A stretch of DNA of 7,508 nt, taken from Anaerolineae bacterium (GTDB lineage Bacteria > Chloroflexota > Anaerolineae > JACIWP01). Positions 1 through 4,785 of the stretch are shown here, piece after piece (position 1 is the stretch's first letter; the number at the start of each line of letters is the position of its first letter). Location of the stretch: assembly GCA_014360855.1 (NCBI GenBank), contig JACIWP010000159.1, positions 1 to 7,508 of the forward strand, read 5' to 3'. The translations under genes were made by a program, and so were the position numbers. The notes under the pieces were generated by a model. It saw only the letters and a list, made by a program, of their open reading frames with translations. It searched no databases and was not told the origin of the DNA.

Positions 1-1029
1 CGTGACGGTCATGCATGCGGTGTCGAGCACACCTTGTTCCGCCAGCCGGCGCATGACCCCTTGGATGCCGCCGGCACGGTGCAGGTCCTCGATATGATGC
101 CCGCCCGGCGCCGGGCTCATCTTGCACAGATGAGGCACCTGGGCGCTGAGCGGGTTCAGCTCGGCCAGGGGGAATTCGATGCCGGCCTCATGGGCGATGG
201 CCATGACGTGCAGGACGGAGTTCGTGGAGCCTCCCAACGCCATGTCCACGGCGAAGGCGTTGCGGATGGCGCCGGCGGTCAGGATATCGCGCGGCCGGAT
301 GTCCTGCCGCAGGAGCTGGATGATGCGCATGCCGGCCTCCTTGGCCAAGCGCAGGCGTTCCGCATCGACTGCCGGGCAGGTGCCGCTACCGGGCAGGGAC
401 AGTCCCATGGCCTCTGTCAGGCAGTTCATGGTGTTGGCGGTGAACATGCCGGCGCAGGAGCCGCAACCCGGGCAGGCGGCCTCTTCCAGGGCGGCCAGCT
501 CTTCCTCGGTCATGCGGCCGGCGGCCACCGCGCCCACCCCCTCGAACACGTTGGAGAGGTCCACGGAACGACCCTGCCAGTGGCCGGCGAGCATGGGGCC
601 GCCGTTGATGACGATGGCGGGGATATTGATGCGCGCCGCGGCCATCAGCATGCCGGGGATGATCTTGTCGCAGTTGGGGATGAGGACAATCGCGTCGAAG
701 GCGTGAGCCTGTACGAGGATCTCCACCGAATCGGCGATCAGCTCGCGGCTGGGCAGGGAGAAGCGCATGCCAGCGTGGTTCATGGCCAGACCGTCGCACA
801 CGCCGATGGTGTTGACCTCGAAAGGTGTGCCGCCGGCGGCGCGAATGCCGGCCTTGACCGCGTCCGCCACCTGGCGCAGATGGACGTGGCCGGGGATCAC
901 CTCGCTGTAGGAGTTGATGACCCCGATAAAGGGTTGGTTCATCTCGAAGTCCGTGACTCCCAGCGCCCGCAGGAGCGAGCGGTGCGGTGCGCGTTCCAGG
1001 CCTTTTTTCACTTCGTCGCTTCTGAGCAT
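1..1029 (-). CDS. ilvD: Dihydroxy-acid dehydratase, N-terminal 343 residues (3' end beyond the window)
   Basis: Dehydrates 2,3-dihydroxy-isovalerate and 2,3-dihydroxy-3-methylvalerate to the 2-keto acids that precede valine/leucine and isoleucine; a cytoplasmic Fe-S enzyme of the IlvD/Edd family. I translated the minus strand by hand. Family signatures are clear: VKKGLERAPHRSLLRA at residues 7-22, NTIGVCDGLAMNH at 73-85 (Mg-ligand Asp79), SLPSRELIADSVE at 91-103, PNCDKIIPGM at 118-127 (cluster Cys120, Lys122 at the carbamylated-Lys position) and CPGCGSCAGMFTANTMNCLT at 186-205 (Cys192). The site that carries the first cluster cysteine in [2Fe-2S]-type enzymes reads PGHVHL, as in the E. coli enzyme. 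Full-length proteins have roughly 550-610 residues, so about 60% is present. ATG at 1029 is preceded by AAAGGCGG about 8 nt upstream, and the N terminus matches the family. The gene sits behind an attenuator. The reading frame stays open to base 1. Confidence 0.97.
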   Translation of the reverse strand, partial: MLRSDEVKKGLERAPHRSLLRALGVTDFEMNQPFIGVINSYSEVIPGHVHLRQVADAVKAGIRAAGGTPFEVNTIGVCDGLAMNHAGMRFSLPSRELIADSVEILVQAHAFDAIVLIPNCDKIIPGMLMAAARINIPAIVINGGPMLAGHWQGRSVDLSNVFEGVGAVAAGRMTEEELAALEEAACPGCGSCAGMFTANTMNCLTEAMGLSLPGSGTCPAVDAERLRLAKEAGMRIIQLLRQDIRPRDILTAGAIRNAFAVDMALGGSTNSVLHVMAIAHEAGIEFPLAELNPLSAQVPHLCKMSPAPGGHHIEDLHRAGGIQGVMRRLAEQGVLDTACMTVT

Positions 1030-1069
1030 CCTCGTATCCGCCTTTCTTTCGATGATGGTGGGTAATAAA

Positions 1070-1121
1070 AGGCCTTTCTTCAGACATGCCGGCGAAGACC
1101 GGCACGCCTGAAGAAAGGCCT
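1070..1121 (-). terminator. Large hairpin with T-rich tail in the ilvD 5' leader; terminator-like or repeat-like
   Basis: A perfect 14-bp inverted repeat (AGGCCTTTCTTCAG at 1121-1108, its complement at 1083-1070 on the minus strand) encloses a second 6-bp stem TGCCGG/CCGGCA (1104-1099 with 1092-1087), separated by 3-nt internal loops. Read toward ilvD it is followed at once by TTTTATTACC, so it looks like an intrinsic terminator about 40 nt before the ilvD start codon. It could be a second attenuation point, a processing or stability hairpin, or a dispersed palindromic repeat: the GCCGGCGAAGACCGGC core resembles common intergenic repeats of GC-rich genomes. Folding is certain from sequence; function is inferred. 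Confidence 0.6.
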
Positions 1122-1161
1122 CAATGCCCATTGGTCGGCCGCGTTGGGACCAGTACGATAC

Positions 1162-1190
1162 AAAAATAAAAGCCTCCCGGTTGGGAGGCT
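1162..1190 (-). terminator. Attenuator terminator of the ilvD leader (segments 3:4)
   Basis: On the minus strand, AGCCTCCC (1190-1183), loop AACC, and GGGAGGCT (1178-1171) form a perfect 8-bp GC-rich stem, followed directly by TTTATTTTTG. This is a canonical intrinsic terminator. It lies 31 nt after the leader-peptide stop codon and about 130 nt before ilvD, so it stops transcription before the structural gene unless the antiterminator forms. The plus-strand side lacks a U run (TCTTATGG), so it acts on minus-strand transcripts. Confidence 0.9.
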
Positions 1191-1312
1191 TCTTATGGCT
1201 GGTGTTTGCTCTCGGGTGTGCCTATCTCGCGCCCTCCCCAACCGGAACCAGGCTCTGGCCAATAAGGACCAGAACCAAGATGCCAAGAATAATTACCAGG
1301 TTCAGGGAGAGC
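1171..1312 (-). promoter_or_regulatory. Ribosome-mediated transcription attenuator (pairing segments 1, 2, 3, 4)
   Basis: Three alternative pairings can be drawn by hand. Segment 1 (1312-1296, GCTCTCCCTGAACCTGG) pairs with segment 2 (1245-1231, CCGGTTGGGGAGGGC): 15 base pairs, two of them G-U, with single-base bulges at 1303 and 1298. Segment 2 also pairs with segment 3 (1189-1177, GCCTCCCAACCGG): nine contiguous pairs, then three more after one bulged G. Segment 3 is also the 5' arm and loop of the terminator with segment 4 (1178-1171). The Leu/Val/Ile codon run (codons 11-23, 1299-1261) lies exactly between segments 1 and 2. A ribosome stalled there masks 1 and frees 2 to pair with 3, giving readthrough. 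A ribosome reaching the stop codon masks 2, giving termination. This is the trp/ilv-type mechanism; its operation here is inferred. Confidence 0.85.
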
Positions 1313-1329
1313 ACATTCACCAGATTCAT
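1222..1329 (-). CDS. Leader peptide rich in Leu, Val and Ile (35 residues) upstream of ilvD
   Basis: A short minus-strand reading frame from ATG at 1329 to TAG at 1224-1222. Of its 35 residues, 9 are Leu, 7 Val and 4 Ile. Residues 11-23 read LVIILGILVLVLI, so 12 of 13 are branched-chain amino acids, the end products of the ilvD pathway. It starts about 38 nt after the predicted transcription start. The Shine-Dalgarno is weak: GAGG lies about 25 nt upstream and could better serve an in-frame GTG four codons before the ATG (GTG CGG GTA CAT ACG). The tail, residues 29-33 (PVGEG), is encoded by attenuator segment 2. By position, composition and the terminator behind it this is a regulatory leader peptide. 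A small one-helix membrane protein is the main alternative, because the core is hydrophobic enough to span a membrane. Confidence 0.85.
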   Translation of the reverse strand: MNLVNVLSLNLVIILGILVLVLIGQSLVPVGEGAR

Positions 1330-1373
1330 CGTATGTACCCGCACACCGTCTGATTACCTCAGATTCTGATATT

Positions 1374-1402
1374 ATTGTAACACAGCTCTCCGGATTTGTC
1401 AA
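1374..1402 (-). promoter_or_regulatory. Sigma70-type promoter for the ilvD leader and ilvD
   Basis: On the minus strand, TTGACA (1402-1397) matches the -35 consensus fully. After a 17-bp spacer, TACAAT (1379-1374) matches the -10 consensus at five of six positions. The expected start is near 1367. Just downstream, TCAGA and TCTGA copies (1349-1369) form overlapping small inverted repeats in the first transcribed bases, a possible operator or 5' hairpin. Confidence 0.85.
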
Positions 1403-1468
1403 CTGGGATTTTTGGGGGATTTGGGCAGATCGCCACCGCGACTGAGGAGCCGGCATACAGCACATCCA

Positions 1469-1497
1469 TTGACGTTCGCTCTCCTCCGTGCTACAAT
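1469..1497 (+). promoter_or_regulatory. Sigma70-type promoter for the peptidase/MBL operon, divergent from the ilvD promoter
   Basis: TTGACG (1469-1474), a 17-bp spacer and TACAAT (1492-1497) give a strong vegetative-type promoter on the plus strand. The predicted start near 1504 leaves an untranslated leader of about 98 nt before the GTG at 1603. Its -35 lies 66 bp from the -35 of the divergent ilvD promoter. No clear operator was seen in 1403-1468, and no strong hairpin in 1505-1602. Confidence 0.75.
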
Positions 1498-1602
1498 AGC
1501 GTTAGGAGAGTAAACCACTGCCCGGGGCATTCTGTCACCGCCGGCCATCCGCCGCCCCTCTCATTGTCCGCCGCACGTCCGACTCTCCAGGAGGATGCAC
1601 CC

Positions 1603-2943
1603 GTGAAAGTCCGCCTTCCGATCATGATTCAGGACCCGCTGACGTCCCGCTACAAAGGCATGCGGCTTCAGGAATCGTTTTACGTCACTGAAGAGCCCTT
1701 CTTCCTGGACGGGCCGGTGACCATGCGCCTGGCGGTCGTGGATTTCGACCCGGAGACCGGGGCGCGGGTCCCCGGCGCCCGGTTTGTCCCGCCGGCCGGC
1801 GGCCGCACCGTCGGATATTACGCGTTGGCCAACCCGTATGATATCTATGCCCCGGATTTCATCCAGGTCAATGCCTTCAGCACGGTGCTGAAAACGCTGT
1901 ACATGTTCGAGGAGGCGGACACCCTCGGCCGGCCGGTCATTTGGGCCTTCGGCGCGCCTCAGCTCCTCATCGTGCCGCGCGCCGGCGAATGGGCCAATGC
2001 TTTCTACGAGCGCGATTCGCACAGCCTGCAGTTCTTCTATTTTGGCGCCGGCGGCCAGCGGGTGTACACCGCCCTCTCGCGCGATATCGTGGCGCACGAA
2101 GCCGGCCATGCCATTTTGGACGGCATCGCTCCCGACCTCTACAACGCCTGCACACCCCAATCCCTGGCCCTGCATGAGGCCGTTGCGGACCTGACCGCTC
2201 TCCTGATGGCCTTTTCCAGCCACAGCCTGCGCCGCGTCGTCCTGGAGCAGACCGGCGGCTCCATCCGCGACTCCACCGCCTTCAGCGCCGTGGCCGAGGA
2301 GTTCGGCCGGGCGCTGGACCCCACCGGCCGCATCGGCTACCTGCGCTCTCTGCTGGACCCGATCAGGATGGATCAGGTATCGCGTTCCGAACCTCATGCG
2401 CTCAGCGTGGTGCTCAGCGCCGGCCTGTACCAGGTCATGGTGCGGCTCCATGAATGGCTGAAACAGCGCTACATGCAGGAAACGGGCAAGTCCGAGCTTT
2501 CGGTCTCCGGCCGCGCCCTGGGCATCGGCGTCAAATGGTTCAAAAGCCTCATCTTTCGCGCCCTGGATTACCTGCCGCCCGGTGAAATCACCTTCGCCGA
2601 TTACGGCCGGGCCATCCTGGCCGCGGACCAGGCCCTGTTTCCCGGCAATGATCTCTTGCGCGAATGGATCCGTCAGGAGTTTATCCGCCGGCGTATCGTC
2701 AGCTCCCCCGACCAACTCGCCGTGGAAACGGACTTCGAGCACCCGGCATTACAGGATACGGACCTCCAAGCCCTTGCGGAGAGCGACTGGGCGGCGTACT
2801 TCTTCGCCAACGAACATCGCGACCTCTTTGGCGCCCCGGCGGATGTCCCCCTGCGTGTGCGGCCGCGCCTTGACGTCTCCAAGCGCTACTATTTCCGCGA
2901 GGGGAGCCGGGTTGTGCGTGAGCTGATCTTCAAGGTTTCATAG
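1603..2943 (+). CDS. Thermolysin-fold (gluzincin, M4-like) metallopeptidase without a signal peptide, 446 residues
   Basis: Predicted zinc metallopeptidase. The order of motifs follows thermolysin: NAFYERDSHSLQFFYFGAG at 132-150 (like NAFW..G..MVYGDG), DIVAHEAGHAI at 161-171 with zinc ligands His165 and His169 and catalytic Glu166, HEAVAD at 191-196 with third ligand Glu192 (compare NEAISD), and PHALSVVLSAGLYQVM at 264-279 with His265 at the place of thermolysin His231. A helical domain similar to the M4 C-terminal domain covers about 310-365 (LIFRALDYLPPGEITFADYG). Unlike secreted M4 enzymes it has no signal peptide or propeptide, so it is probably cytoplasmic. Residues 366-446 are an extension I do not recognise. 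GTG at 1603 is chosen because AGGAGG (1589-1594) lies 8 nt upstream; the longer frame from 1396 runs through the promoter and looks non-coding. The stop is TAG at 2941-2943, after which the same frame stays open (next entry). Substrate unknown. Confidence 0.85.
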   Translation: MKVRLPIMIQDPLTSRYKGMRLQESFYVTEEPFFLDGPVTMRLAVVDFDPETGARVPGARFVPPAGGRTVGYYALANPYDIYAPDFIQVNAFSTVLKTLYMFEEADTLGRPVIWAFGAPQLLIVPRAGEWANAFYERDSHSLQFFYFGAGGQRVYTALSRDIVAHEAGHAILDGIAPDLYNACTPQSLALHEAVADLTALLMAFSSHSLRRVVLEQTGGSIRDSTAFSAVAEEFGRALDPTGRIGYLRSLLDPIRMDQVSRSEPHALSVVLSAGLYQVMVRLHEWLKQRYMQETGKSELSVSGRALGIGVKWFKSLIFRALDYLPPGEITFADYGRAILAADQALFPGNDLLREWIRQEFIRRRIVSSPDQLAVETDFEHPALQDTDLQALAESDWAAYFFANEHRDLFGAPADVPLRVRPRLDVSKRYYFREGSRVVRELIFKVS

Positions 2944-3000
2944 GACCATTATGAGCCCAGCGGCCTTGGCCGGCCCTTCCCTGCCCAGCGGCAGATCACC

Positions 3001-3261
3001 ATGGGCGCGACCCTGGCGATCGATTGGGAAACGCGCCGGGTGCGGGCGCGCCTGGTTTCCCAGCACGGCCAGCAGGAGCAGAGCGACCGCGATGCACTCC
3101 TGGACCGTCTGGCTCGCGCCGGCCTCTTGCTTCCCGGTGCCTATGCCATGGGGTTCGACGGCAGACCCCTGCGCGCCGCGGTGCGGGCCGAGATCATGAG
3201 TGATGAGCTGATGCGGGTGCGGCGCACCGCCAATTTACTGCACTTGATTCCGGAGGGATAA
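3001..3261 (+). CDS. Small unknown protein (86 residues), possibly the severed C-terminal part of the preceding peptidase
   Basis: I do not recognise this protein. From ATG at 3001 it begins GATLAIDWETRRVRARLV, looks beta-rich at first, then helical and Arg-rich, and ends LLHLIPEG. It is in the same frame as the upstream peptidase gene: after that gene's TAG (2941-2943) no further stop occurs until TAA at 3259-3261, giving 105 open codons. The 19 codons between TAG and the ATG have G or C at the third position in 15 cases and read like protein (GLGRPFPAQRQIT). There is no Shine-Dalgarno before 3001. It may therefore be a separate coupled gene with a poor start, or the last domain of a roughly 550-residue peptidase interrupted by an amber codon. 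One base separates its stop from the MBL gene start. An overlapping frame starting at ATG 2951 is rejected as a shadow. Confidence 0.5.
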   Translation: MGATLAIDWETRRVRARLVSQHGQQEQSDRDALLDRLARAGLLLPGAYAMGFDGRPLRAAVRAEIMSDELMRVRRTANLLHLIPEG

Positions 3262-3262
3262 C

Positions 3263-4405
3263 GTGGACGCACTGCGCGTGCGCTGTTACAACGTCCGCTT
3301 TGGGGACGCCATCCTCATCTCGATCCCTGACCGCACGAGCGCCGGCAACCCCATCACCCGGCAGGTTCTTATTGACGTGGGCAACGTGCTGTCGGGCGCC
3401 GGCGGACAGGACGAGCTGTTCGCCCCCGTCATCCAGGATATACGGAGCCAGCTCCGCGGCCGGCCGCTGGACCTGTACGTGATGACACATGAGCATCTCG
3501 ACCACATCCAGGGCCTGCCCTATGTCCATGCCCGGCTGGGCACCGAACTGCGCGCACGACACACCTGGCTCACCGCCTCCGCGGCGCCGGATTACTACGG
3601 TCGGCATCCCGAGGCCCAGCGCCGGCTGGACGCTCTGCGCCAGGCGTACACGCGGATCGAGGGCTTTCTTGCCGCCTCTCCTGGACTGCTCACGCCGGCC
3701 CTTCAGGCGATGCTCTATAATAACGACCCGCGCCGCACCGCGGACTGCGTGGACTTTCTGCGCACCATCGGCCGGCGAACCTGGTACGTCTATCGTGGGT
3801 ACGACATCTCCCGCCGGCCAAGCCTGCGCGACGCCCGGCTGGAAATCTGGGCGCCGGAAGAGGATGTGTCCATCTATTACAGCCCGGTACTGCCCATGGC
3901 GCTGAACGCGCCGGCGGAACTCTCGCTGGCGCTGAACACGCTTTCCCCGCCGGCCGGCGTGGACGCCGGCGCATTCTATAACCTGGTGGAGATGCGCCGC
4001 AGGGGATTCATGGACAACCTGCTGGCCATTGACCGCGCCGCCAACAATACCAGCGTCGTCTTCAGCCTGGAATGGCACGGCTGGCGGCTGTTGTTCGCCG
4101 GCGACGCGGAAACACGAAGCTGGCAGACCATGTTCCGCAAGGGCGTTCTGCGGCCGGTCCATTTCCTGAAGGTCAGCCATCACGGGAGCTTCAACGGCTT
4201 GCCGCCGGCCCCTATCCTGGACGCCCTTCTGCCCCAACCGGCGCCCGATGGCCGGCCGCGCTATGCCGTCGTTTCGACCTTTCCTGAGACGTACAACAAC
4301 GTCCCCGCCGCCGCTGTGCTGGAGGAGCTGGCGTCGCGCTGTACCCTGCGCTCCACTCTCGATGTCCCTGACGGCGCCTTCCTGGATATTGTCTTTCCGC
4401 CGTGA
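3263..4405 (+). CDS. Stand-alone ComEC/Rec2-like metallo-beta-lactamase-fold hydrolase, 380 residues
   Basis: A soluble MBL-fold protein of the type found as the C-terminal domain of the DNA-uptake protein ComEC (COG2333-like). Visible motifs in order: an N-terminal strand pair with VRFGDAILIS (11-20) and VLIDVGN (35-41), the metal-binding signature THEHLDH (75-81; His76, His78, Asp80, His81), NNTSVVFSLE and LLFAGDAE (261-283, with metal ligand Asp281), and LKVSHHGSFNG (303-313, His306/307). These are the usual spacing and residues, so the site looks intact. There are no membrane segments and no competence domain, so this is not ComEC itself. The insert at about 90-230 is larger than in ComEC and unknown to me. 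Start GTG at 3263 has GGAGG 6 nt upstream, overlapping the end of the previous frame, which implies translational coupling. Likely a phosphodiesterase or nuclease by fold; the substrate cannot be read from sequence. Confidence 0.85.
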   Translation: MDALRVRCYNVRFGDAILISIPDRTSAGNPITRQVLIDVGNVLSGAGGQDELFAPVIQDIRSQLRGRPLDLYVMTHEHLDHIQGLPYVHARLGTELRARHTWLTASAAPDYYGRHPEAQRRLDALRQAYTRIEGFLAASPGLLTPALQAMLYNNDPRRTADCVDFLRTIGRRTWYVYRGYDISRRPSLRDARLEIWAPEEDVSIYYSPVLPMALNAPAELSLALNTLSPPAGVDAGAFYNLVEMRRRGFMDNLLAIDRAANNTSVVFSLEWHGWRLLFAGDAETRSWQTMFRKGVLRPVHFLKVSHHGSFNGLPPAPILDALLPQPAPDGRPRYAVVSTFPETYNNVPAAAVLEELASRCTLRSTLDVPDGAFLDIVFPP

Positions 4406-4449
4406 GAAGGGTGTACCGAACCGGTATGGTCTCTGAGGAGGGATGAGCC

Positions 4450-4740
4450 ATGCGCGAGCGGGTTGGCACGGTAACGCATTATTTCAACCGTATCCACGTC
4501 GCCGTCATCGCCCTGACCGGGGAGTTGAAGGTGGGGGATATGGTGCATATTTACGGTCACACGACAGATTTCATCCAGCGGGTCGGCTCCATGGAGGTCA
4601 ATCACCGCAAGATTGAGTACGCCGGCCCTGGCGAGGAGGTCGCGCTGGAGGTGGTGGACCGGGTGCGCAAAGGCGACACCGTCTATAAGATCACTGGGGA
4701 AGATGTGGAGGAGCCGGGGTTCTTCTGCGGCATGGGATGA
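4450..4740 (+). CDS. EF-Tu domain-2-like beta-barrel protein (translation elongation factor-like), 96 residues
   Basis: A complete small protein consisting only of an OB-like beta-barrel resembling domain 2 of EF-Tu and the C-terminal barrel of U32-family peptidases. Diagnostic stretches: GTVTHYFNRIHVAVIALTG (6-24), LKVGDMVHIYGHTTDFIQRV (26-45), SMEVNHRKIEYAGPGEEVAL (47-66) and KGDTVYKITGED (74-85). There is no GTPase domain, so it cannot act as an elongation factor on its own; annotated relatives are usually called translation elongation factor-like proteins, function unproven. Start ATG at 4450 has AGGAGG (4436-4441) with 8-nt spacing. It lies 44 nt after the MBL gene and is probably co-transcribed with it. 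A link to a U32 peptidase/RNA-hydroxylation protein elsewhere in the genome is possible but not visible here. Confidence 0.8.
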   Translation: MRERVGTVTHYFNRIHVAVIALTGELKVGDMVHIYGHTTDFIQRVGSMEVNHRKIEYAGPGEEVALEVVDRVRKGDTVYKITGEDVEEPGFFCGMG

Positions 4741-4742
4741 TG

Positions 4743-4777
4743 AAAAGAGCGGCAGTCACCTCCGCGGTGACTGCCGC
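4743..4777 (-). terminator. Intrinsic terminator of ptsI, placed between the convergent units
   Basis: A perfect 12-bp stem GCGGCAGTCACC/GGTGACTGCCGC (4749-4760 and 4766-4777) with a 5-nt loop. On the minus strand it is followed by TCTTTTCA and begins 8 nt after the ptsI stop codon. In the plus direction the hairpin begins 8 nt after the EF-Tu-like gene but is followed by CTGAACCCTC, so it has no U tail that way and would be at best a weak terminator for the plus-strand operon. Confidence 0.85.
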
Positions 4778-4785
4778 CTGAACCC

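Noticed and set aside
34..1065. A 343-codon plus-strand open frame over ilvD
   Set aside because: Antisense shadow of ilvD; His/Gly/Asp-rich sequence without motifs.
1030..1131. A longer ilvD start at ATG 1131, in frame with ilvD
   Set aside because: It would translate through the 1070-1121 hairpin, has no Shine-Dalgarno, and adds residues foreign to the IlvD N terminus; ATG 1029 fits the family.
1030..1380. T-box riboswitch upstream of ilvD
   Set aside because: No T-box antiterminator consensus (GGTGGNACCGCG-like) or specifier stem is visible; the leader peptide plus three-way pairing explains the region.
1396..1602. N-terminal extension of the peptidase from ATG 1396
   Set aside because: The stretch overlaps both divergent promoters, reads as low-quality protein, and AGGAGG at 1589-1594 clearly marks GTG 1603.
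1561..2742. A 393-codon open frame antisense to the peptidase gene
   Set aside because: It is the mirror of a real gene with strong catalytic motifs in high-GC DNA; its composition (Gly/Ala/Arg/His rich) has no recognisable motif.
2951..3199. An ATG frame just after the peptidase stop
   Set aside because: No good Shine-Dalgarno, Pro/Arg/Ser/Trp-rich out-of-frame composition, and it ends inside the better frame that leads to 3261.
3194..4237. A 347-codon minus-strand open frame over the MBL gene
   Set aside because: Antisense shadow; the plus-strand frame carries the complete MBL motif set.
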